The position numbers were made by a program, and so were the translations under genes. Below are positions 56,757 through 64,000 of a stretch of 64,000 nucleotides of DNA, piece by piece. The stretch is from Siphonodentalium dalli (taxonomy: Eukaryota; Mollusca; Scaphopoda; Gadilida; Siphonodentaliidae). The stretch's first letter is position 1, and every line of letters starts with the position of its first letter. The stretch lies in NCBI GenBank assembly GCA_032622095.1, contig CP136063.1, forward strand, positions 23,190,987 through 23,254,986, in the 5' to 3' direction. The notes below the pieces were generated by a model. It made no database searches and was not told where the DNA came from. It saw nothing but the letters and a program-made list of their open reading frames with translations.

Positions 56757-57165
56757 AATAGAAGCATGTCCCCACAATTACACCGGTGACGTAAACACAT
56801 GTGCCAATCTTAGTTGTACTCTCGTAATTATCGGTACGATGAAACGGTGACGGAATCTGACGAGGTTTGCCGAATGTACAATCACCCAGTGAATTATCGA
56901 TCGACCATGCGATATCAAAAAACCAAAAGCTAGAAACACCACACTACGGTGGCGTAATAATAGAAGCATGTCCCCACAATTACACCGGTGACGTAAACAC
57001 ATGTGCCAATCTTAGTTGTACTCTCGTAATTATCAGTACGATGAAACGGTGACGGAATCTGACGAGGTTTGCCGAATGTACAATCACCCAGTGAATTATC
57101 GATCGACCATGCGATATCAAAAAACCAAAAGCTAGAAACACCACACTACGGTGGCGTAATAATTT
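56757..57165 (+). repeat. Tandem duplication of about 201 bp
   Basis: AATAGAAGCATGTCCCCACA .. GGTGACGTAAACACATGTGC .. ACACTACGGTGGCGTAATAA occurs twice with very few differences. Confidence 0.92.
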
Positions 57166-57435
57166 AAACAGAATTAATGGTAAACATGATCTGGTTCTGA
57201 AGTGTGATAAATACGGATTCTTGAACATTAACTATAATATGCATGGCTTCTCTGTTAGAGCCTGTCTGACGTTCCGTGGTTTCATAGATTCATGCAGCCC
57301 CGGTTCCGTGGTTTTAGTGCTACAGGTAAAAGTTCTGGAGTAGCATTTCCATATATGGATGTCATGAATAATTCATGACTTCCATATATTGGTAGAACTT
57401 TGACCTGCAGCACTAAAACTAAGGAACCGGGCCTG

Positions 57436-57957
57436 GTGGGTCCAATATCGTCGCGAGTTATAGTGACAGGGCGTATGGTATATATATGTGGGTGTTTATG
57501 TATCGTCGCGAGTTAGTGACAGGGCGTATATGGTATGTGGCTGTTTATGTATCGTCGCGAGTTAGTGACATGGCGTATGGTATGTGGCTGTTTATGTATC
57601 GTCGCGAGTTAGTGACAGGGTGTATGGTATGTGGCTGTTTATGTATCGTCGCGAGTTAGTGACCGGGCGTATGGTACGTGGCTGTTTATGTATCGTTGCG
57701 AGTTAGTGACAGGGCGTATGGTATGTGGCTGTTTATGTATCGTCGCGAGTTAGTGACCGGGCGTATGGTACGTGGCTGTTTATGTATCGTCGCGAGTTAG
57801 TGACAGGGCGTATGGTACGTGGCTGTTTATGTATCGTCGCGAGTTAGTGACAGGGGGTATGGTAATGTGAATGTTTATGTATCGTCGCGAGTTAGTGACA
57901 GGGCGTATGGTATGTGGCTGTTTATGTATCGTCGCGGGTTAGTGACAGGGCGTAGTT
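57436..57957 (+). repeat. 47-bp minisatellite, about 11 copies
   Basis: Unit TATCGTCGCGAGTTAGTGAC + AGGGCGTATGGTATGTGGCT + GTTTATG. Confidence 0.93.
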
Positions 57958-58416
57958 GGGGGAAGGTATGAGAGGGGTGACCTCCCCCTGGAAATATGTA
58001 CCTATAATGCCATACAATGACAATTTAATGCTTTATTGGATGATTTAGTGTCAGTTGTGTTTGATTTTAAGTAGTATTGGTAAAAAAAACAAATTATTTG
58101 AGTATTTGTTTTTCTTTCCAACTGTTTTTTTTGGGCACCTGGAGTTTGGATGCCCATACATGTTACAGGTCCCAAAATCATTTGCGTTAGTTTGTTACAG
58201 ATTGTTGCGTCCCAAACTGAAATGTTAAAATTTACAATGAAGCGTAGTTCAGACGGTGATACAGACATGTATGTAGTATTATGGTTCATTTCTTTGAGAT
58301 TTTCGGCGATGTTAGTAGAATGCTACATTCCCACATTCGGCATAGCGAGTACTAACCTATTAGTTGCAGGTTCCTGAGCAAGTTCATAATATGTCTTTAA
58401 ATGGTCTCCTTTTCAG

Positions 58417-58530
58417 CTCACAAACAAACACAGTACTGTGATGCTATTCGTGAACATTACCCAGAGTATTCAGAACAACGATCCAAAAGATGACATGGAC
58501 GAATATGTAGCGAGAGGCAGGATGCAATGA
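58417..58530 (+). CDS. Candidate terminal exon b (SH2-myosin or an unseen gene)
   Basis: After acceptor CTCCTTTTCAG the phase-0 frame is open for 37 codons (LTNKHSTVMLFVNIT.., ending DEYVARGRMQ) to TGA. It could continue exon 11 directly. An AATAAA lies at 58836-58841. A second frame from the same acceptor is open for 24 codons (HKQTQYCDAIREHYPEYSEQ..) and would need a phase-2 partner that I do not see. Assignment to the myosin gene is inference from phase and position. Confidence 0.42.
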   Translation, partial: LTNKHSTVMLFVNITQSIQNNDPKDDMDEYVARGRMQ

Positions 58531-58835
58531 CTGTTCGCATGGTGAATTGAGCATACATGTACATGTACTATACTTCTGTTTTGTCACTGCTATGGATTAT
58601 CTGATTCAAATGGAAAATTTGTATTCTCTGAATGATGTCCCATAACCAATATGGGCTACCATAGAAGATGCACCACTCTTTAATAGCCATTCAAAGCCAA
58701 GATTATTTAATCTATCACGCTCAGACCGGTAGATGTATTCCCATTTTAGCGATACTAAAAATCCCTTAAGCCTTTAATAACTGAATATCGGTACTCATTG
58801 ATGAGTAGTTAATCGTTTCCCATTTCTTCATTTGC

Positions 58836-58841
58836 AATAAA
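58836..58841 (+). terminator. Candidate polyadenylation signal after terminal exon b
   Basis: AATAAA lies about 306 bases after the TGA of the exon at 58417. AT-rich DNA makes chance occurrence easy. Confidence 0.25.
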
Positions 58842-58961
58842 TTCAGCAACCTGCCTGAGGCTGTTTGTTGCACTTATTATATGATCACTCCTACAACTGA
58901 AGGATGGTAATTCATGTAGAATGCTTGAGGCTGTTTCATCTGTGCTGTCTGCATGGAAGAC

Positions 58962-59037
58962 TCGCATGTATAAGAGAATGCACTGGCACAGGGTCTTTAA
59001 TGCTGCACGAGCACAGCTCCCAACATGAAATGGTTAA
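58962..59037 (-). mobile_element. MITE family D, right-end fragment
   Basis: ACTCGCATGTATAAGAGAAT leads into the inverse of the family D end (GAGCACAGCTCCCAACATG..GGTTAA). Confidence 0.5.
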
Positions 59038-59039
59038 AA

Positions 59040-60020
59040 TGATTGAGAGAAAACAATAATATTTGATATGCCTGCAGGTGCATAATCCCTTGGGGGATGC
59101 ATATGGCGTTATATTTGGCGCACAGTATTTTTTTTCACCTTTTGTGATGGTATAGACCCCATGATCGCTGGATTTCAAAATATGATGTAGAACTTTTGTC
59201 AACATTCAAATTGGTAGTTTTTTTTAACACATGGTCCATGTAAATATTTGGTTGTTACTGCTGAATTTCCTTTCTCATCTGAAATTGACATCCAAATGGA
59301 ATTAAACTTGAGTAATGTGAATCTCACCTGATAAAGCTGGTAAAACTCTTAAGATGATTACTATTTATTTTGTTTTTGGCACATTTTAAGCAATTCCACT
59401 ACACAGTGCTACAGCTGTACTTTCCTTTTTATGCGCTTTCATCTGTGCTATTCATTATAGGCCATCTAGCCGAATATTTTCTGAACTGTCTCTTTTAAAT
59501 TCTCTCCGATTAAATTGTCTTGGCTTTGCCACTTGAATGGCTAAGTATGGCAAATCTTCCAGTTCATATTTGTTAGTCAACATCATTTAGATAATTTAAA
59601 AGAAATGTATTCCCCGTTCAGTCGAACTAAAAATACCTTAACCCTTTGATAACTGAATACTCACTGACGAGTAGTTACTGGTTACACATTTGTATTAATG
59701 TTTATATAATTTCTCTTGTGATTATAAACGATAATTTTATAAACGATAATTTCATTGTGAATTGACATGATTAAACTACTGGCGTGAAATAATACATTGC
59801 ACTTAAGTGTTTTACAAAATAGTCCTTGCGTCAAATGAATTATTAGGTAAAAAACTTGAGCGCAATGAATTATTTTACTACACCACTTCAATCAAGTGAA
59901 TCCTCTCTATTTATCTACATGTATATAAATCGCAGTGCCTATATATACCATGTTATGTTTAAAGTTGAATTCTTATTCTGAATAAAATAATTTAGATAGA
60001 AACTTATCGCATTGTACTGA
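59040..60020 (+). other. Between terminal exon b and TLR, nothing recognised
   Basis: AT-rich. One isolated relative of the intron 5 minisatellite at about 59640-59680. A missing 5' exon of the TLR might lie here, but no signal-peptide frame is convincing. Confidence 0.4.
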
Positions 60021-60121
60021 AAACCATTGATGGCACATTCTGGGTACCCAGCCATCACCCCACCCCCCCCCCCCCCACCCCACCACCACCCAGCTGGGTT
60101 CCCCATCCATTCTTCGACGCA

Positions 60122-60612
60122 CCAAATGTGTCAGATGACATGGACCTGTGTCACCCCAAACGTGTCACTTTACACGCCTGATGCGCTTTCTATGGACAAA
60201 CTCTGTGACGCGTTTAATGTGTCAACTGACACGATTGGGCGACACATCAGATGTGTCGCATGACACGTTTACTGTGTCACAAGACATGGACCGTGTCGCC
60301 CAAACGTGTCGTTTTACACGCCTGAAGCGCTTTCTATGGACAAACTCTATGACGCGTTTAGTGTGTCACCTGACACGATTGGGCAACACGTTAGATGTGT
60401 GGCATGACACGTTTGCTGTGTCACAAGACATGGATCCGTGTCGCCCAAACGTGTCGTTTTACACGCCTGACGCGCTTTCTATGGACAAACTCTGTGACGC
60501 GTTTAGTGTGTCACCTGACACGATTGGGCGACATGTTAGCTGTGTCGCATGACACGTTTACTGTGTCATTCGACGCGCTTTCTATGGACAACTTATCGTG
60601 TCATTTGACACG
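60122..60612 (+). repeat. About 145-bp repeat, 3 copies, dense in GTGTCA/TGACAC
   Basis: CGCTTTCTATGGACAAACTC marks each unit. TGTCA or TGACA cores occur roughly every 15 bp in both orientations. The array ends 14 bp before the Toll-like receptor exon. Confidence 0.88.
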
Positions 60613-60626
60613 GTAAAGTTTTTCAG

Positions 60627-62614
60627 TGACAAACGAATTCTTTAAAACTACAACCAATACGTTCGAGAATCTTGTCGCCATTGAAAACTTATCAATCGTT
60701 CATGTCCGGATAAAGTATTGGGATCTTAATTGCTTGAGTAATTTGTATAATTTGAACTCCCTCAGTTTGACCGATAGTGACGAACTGGAGTTCAATGAAG
60801 CCGCCTTGATACTAAGACATTTGGGTAACAAGACTCTAAGATTTCTAAATCTCACTATGACAAACTTCTGGCCAATAGGCAACCTTCTAATTACTTACGA
60901 TTCTTGGAAGACCTTGATGGGCCTAGATTTAGAGGTTCTGGATATATCACATGTTGGAATACTAACGTATTACGACCGAGACATGAGGCATCTTGTTGAT
61001 GAAGGGTATACCTTTCGGAGACTCAAGGAGCTATACGTCTTCGGTACAGTTGGCCATGGAATCGGGAAAAAAAGATATCAATATTGGAAACTATTTCCTG
61101 CTGTAAGAAAGATTATTTGGGGCGGGATGCCATATCGAAAAATCTCGGACGAGAGCTGTGATAAAAGCCGTGAATCTTGCAGCACTTTCATTCACGAAGC
61201 GAACAATCTCACAGAAATCAGGATTTCAGACACACACTATATGGACCGCTGTTACTTGCAATATGAATGCCCGATCAAAACATTCAATTCCATGGCACGG
61301 ATTTCTGCCGAAAATACGAACATGGAGCGACTTGAGCTAGAGTTAGCCCTAATGTTTCATAATTTAGAAGAAGTGAACCTCAGACGAAATAATCTAGTTT
61401 ACTTGATACCAACCGTTTTCAAGGACTTGAAAAATCTCAGGGTTGTGCGACTGGGAGGAAACCGGATTGGATCTAACAACGATTTCCCTCTGGCCGAGTT
61501 ACTGTCATTCTCGGAAAAGCTCGAGCATTTCGATATCTGCTGCAATCAGCTTAAGTTCATACCAGAGAACATGTTTCGAGCCAACAGAAAATTACGCACG
61601 ATCGACCTCTCTCACAACGAATTGAACAGTCTCCATCTGAGCATAAATCACCTCATAAATATAGAGTTATTGATCTTGACTGGAAATCTATTGAAATCTA
61701 TTGACGACTATTCGCTTGGTAATATCGACTCACTTATGTTCTTAGGGAAAAAGACCTTCTTAGATCTACGTGACAATGACGTAACATGTTCGTGTGAACA
61801 ATCTTCATTTATCAATCAGCTCATTGATATTAAAAAAGCTCTCATTGCCCCGGAAACTTACACATGTGTGTTTGACTCCCAACTCAAGCCACTTTTCAGC
61901 ATCGATAAAGGTGACATCGAGTTCACTTGTTATGTTCTTCTGCTGAAAACGTCGTTATCGTGCTTTGGAGTTATCGTTCTTTGTATCGTTGTTGGGGCTA
62001 TCTGTTACAGAAAGCGGTTAGTGTTCTTAAAATTATATGTTCGGCTTCGTTTCTGGAGATATCGTAACAGACGAATGAATGCAACAGACCGAGTCTTTGT
62101 GGCGTATTCTATGAAAGATAAGGATTTCGCTCTAAAGATGTTTGATAGGATTAATCCAGTTCTGCAGAGTCTACTTCAAACAGAAGAGGACGTTCTCTAC
62201 ATAAGTCACAAACATTTCAGGTGTCCTGGTGATATTGACGAAGAAATTGTTAGAGGAGTTCGATCATGTCGATGCACTATACCTATTGTGAGCGAAGATT
62301 TCATCAAAAGTGCGTGGGCAAATTTAGAAATTTCGCTCACTTGGGCTGAAAAAAAGCCAATTTTACCCGTGTTTCTGAGCGAAGTTAAAAGGCGACAACT
62401 TAAGGGTGTGTTAGAGTATTATTATGATAGGAAAACTCGCCTTCTGTTTCCGACAAATGACGAAAACCAGGACATGTTTTGGCAGACACTTCTAGTTGGG
62501 ATAGCCGATATACTGAACAAACGTAAAGAATTGTCGACACTTCCCGATCCTCATGATCATGCCGTTACCATGGCTACACAAAGAGAACCAAATATTTTAG
62601 AAACATATATTTAA
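60627..62614 (+). CDS. Toll-like receptor, 3' exon: LRRs, LRRCT, TM, TIR
   Basis: The frame is open for 662 codons. The first ~385 residues are leucine-rich repeats of the L-x-x-L-x-L type, e.g. LRFLNLTMTNF, LVYLIPTVFKDLKNLRVVRL, LRTIDLSHNEL. A cysteine-rich LRRCT follows (about 387-430, DVTCSCEQ ... YTCVFD). A membrane segment spans about 436-458 (..SCFGVIVLCIVVGAICYRKR). The TIR domain spans about 487-640: box 1 RVFVAYS, box 2 BB loop FRCPGDI with the Pro-Gly kept, box 3 FW near 616. Role by family: pattern or cytokine sensing at the membrane and adaptor recruitment through TIR. No signal peptide or LRRNT is seen and the first in-frame ATG is at 60857, inside the LRRs. The exon opens at an acceptor-like site (AAAGTTTTTCAG), so an upstream exon is needed, or the gene is 5'-truncated. 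AATAAA follows at 62721. Confidence 0.9.
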
Positions 62615-62615
62615 T

Positions 62616-62708
62616 CACGATAAACTGGTATGCCATACCTAAAGGAGTCACTCAATGATCCATTTAACTGGTATGCCATACCTAAAGTTGTCACTCAATG
62701 ATCAATTT
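62616..62708 (+). repeat. Tandem duplication of about 47 bp in the TLR 3' UTR
   Basis: AACTGGTATGCCATACCTAA .. GTCACTCAATGATC occurs twice. Confidence 0.88.
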
Positions 62709-62720
62709 AGGACCTTTGGA

Positions 62721-62726
62721 AATAAA
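62721..62726 (+). terminator. Candidate polyadenylation signal of the Toll-like receptor
   Basis: AATAAA lies 107 bases after the stop codon, following a direct repeat in the 3' UTR. Confidence 0.5.
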
Positions 62727-62859
62727 TGTATTTCTCAGCGATATGTTTTATTGCATACATAAATAGTAAGGCTATCAAAAATAAACACCTAGATTATCAT
62801 AACACCCCCCCCCCCCCCTCATTCACGATATTTCGTCCCCACCCCACCCCTCAGATTTA

Positions 62860-63115
62860 TTTATTTTTGTTATGTTCTCATAATAATAAATAAATAACAG
62901 TTTTGTATAGCGCAAAATCCATCGAATTGCTCTAAAACGCTTGACATGTTAAACATAAAATACAATTGCATACATATGACATATGGACATCCACAAAAAC
63001 AGTAGAACAAAAAGTGAGACGTTATAAACAAAAATATAGAAGCGCGCTTAAAATCACAAAATCGAAAAACTATTAAAAAGTTACTGGTAAGTTGGGGTGA
63101 TAACATTTAAAAATA
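62860..63115 (-). repeat. Possible dispersed repeat (SINE-like)
   Basis: TTTTGTATAGCGCAAAATCC .. CTCTAAAACGCTTGAC resembles a widespread type with 'tatagcgc ... aagcgctt' words. Family not identified. Confidence 0.25.
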
Positions 63116-63119
63116 ACAG

Positions 63120-64000
63120 TGAAAGGGGGGGGGGGGGGTAAATGGCGAACGGGAAATGAGTAATATTGAATCGTAAATTGTTGATGAGGTGCTTAAATAT
63201 ACAGTATAAAACAATATTGTCAACAGGGAGTATTTGTTTTAGTATTTGTTTGGTATTTTAAGATATAATAATACACAGTTATCAAACACATATGCAGACG
63301 ACTTAAGTTCAGCTGGTTCAGCTGGTTTTTCCTGGTTGATGTCTACGATCCTCTCACACACTTAGACATATATATTTGCGCCCCTGTTTAAATTAACTTA
63401 AGAAACATTGCATATGTCAGTGAGGTATGTGTGATACAAAAATAATACGATCATACGTGACCCTATGAAACCAATAGACCTAAATCACACATGTTGCCAA
63501 TTTTATTTCTATCTTGTTGATCCATTGACGATTCTGCGCTTTAACAATATCTACAAAGTTGCTAACTGGATAACATTTAAAAAATGCCATATTACCCTCC
63601 AATTCTTGTCTGACCATATAAGAAAATTAATGATATGACGACATTCACATGTCCGTAACGTATAGACAACCAACGCAGGTGATGTGACCGTCTATGTGGT
63701 TTCTTTAAACAAAACAATTTTTTTTAAATCACAGCACAAATTATAAATACAGAGAGAGTGGGCATATACTATATCAAATATGGCCACGGTATAGTGTTAT
63801 ACGAATCGGCTTCGCCTCTGTAACTTGCGAAGAAAGTTTATAATACTATTGTTATTTTAGCATCCAGATTGTTAAGGGGTACTGTACGTACTCAAATGCT
63901 GTTGTTGGTTTCGTAGAATAAAGTAACCAGATTTCCATTATTTGAGTTCCTGCTGGGTACGAATCAAGCTCCATGCAGAGTTCAGTCCCCTACGCAGAAC
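63120..64000 (+). other. 3' flank, nothing recognised
   Basis: AT-rich, with a G-run at 63126-63138 and no supported gene. Confidence 0.45.

Noticed and set aside
60148-60552. 134-residue frame in the GTGTCA array as a protein gene
   Set aside because: It follows the 145-bp repeat imperfectly, has competing frames and shows no domain. A minisatellite is the more likely reading.

Overview
The window is animal genomic DNA: spliced genes, long repeat-filled introns, low GC, many TIR/MITE transposons and minisatellites. An SH2-tailed unconventional myosin, a Toll-like receptor with a TIR domain, and an abundance of TTAA/TA-flanked MITEs and dispersed repeats of a kind I associate with molluscs suggest an invertebrate, most likely a mollusc or other lophotrochozoan. 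The taxon is inference only.

Gene 1 (+ strand, from before base 1 to about 45.8 or 58.5 kb) is the main gene. Eleven exons can be chained with matching phases and GT..AG borders (414 codons from base 3 to 41426). They encode the C-terminal end of a myosin motor (REGYAVRPSFDEFVHK..., TKVFLKYWHL), one IQ motif (LQRVARGFLGRRRV) that is split by a 16,000-bp intron, a linker with acidic and proline-rich parts, a complete SH2 domain (WFHGIITR ... FLIRVSES ... RHYMI) and a proline/tyrosine-rich tail. Two alternative last exons fit the phase. The most of the motor lies upstream of the window. The weakest link is exon 2, whose donor is poor.

Intron 3 (3703-19702) is mostly one 13.4-kb satellite of 48-51-bp monomers with higher-order duplications, an inverted junction, a duplicated end module and a hAT element inserted at its distal edge. 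The other introns carry at least ten further tandem arrays, among them a 2.6-kb 33-bp array and a 12 x 70-bp array in which 10 units hold a perfect TGACGTCA (CRE). The donor end of exon 3 and the 3' end of exon 6 (start of SH2) are themselves tandemly copied into the following introns.

Mobile DNA: piggyBac-like MITEs (TTAA targets), Tc1/mariner-like MITEs (TA targets), four hAT elements with 8-bp target duplications, one Harbinger-derived element with a transposase relic, and several foldback families. A 67-bp palindrome (CCAATGCATTCTCTTATA...) is shared by at least four families with different terminal repeats, and several copies are broken at the palindrome centre.

Gene 2 (60627-62614, +) is the last or only surviving exon of a Toll-like receptor: LRRs, LRRCT, one membrane segment and TIR. 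It has no signal peptide and starts at a splice-acceptor-like site 14 bp after a GTGTCA/TGACAC-rich 145-bp repeat array.

A minus-strand exon-like segment with a membrane helix (2443-2662) and a GC-richer minus-strand stretch of broken open frames (51.5-52.5 kb) are unassigned. I see no RNA genes, and nothing I can name in 62.7-64.0 kb beyond a possible dispersed repeat.
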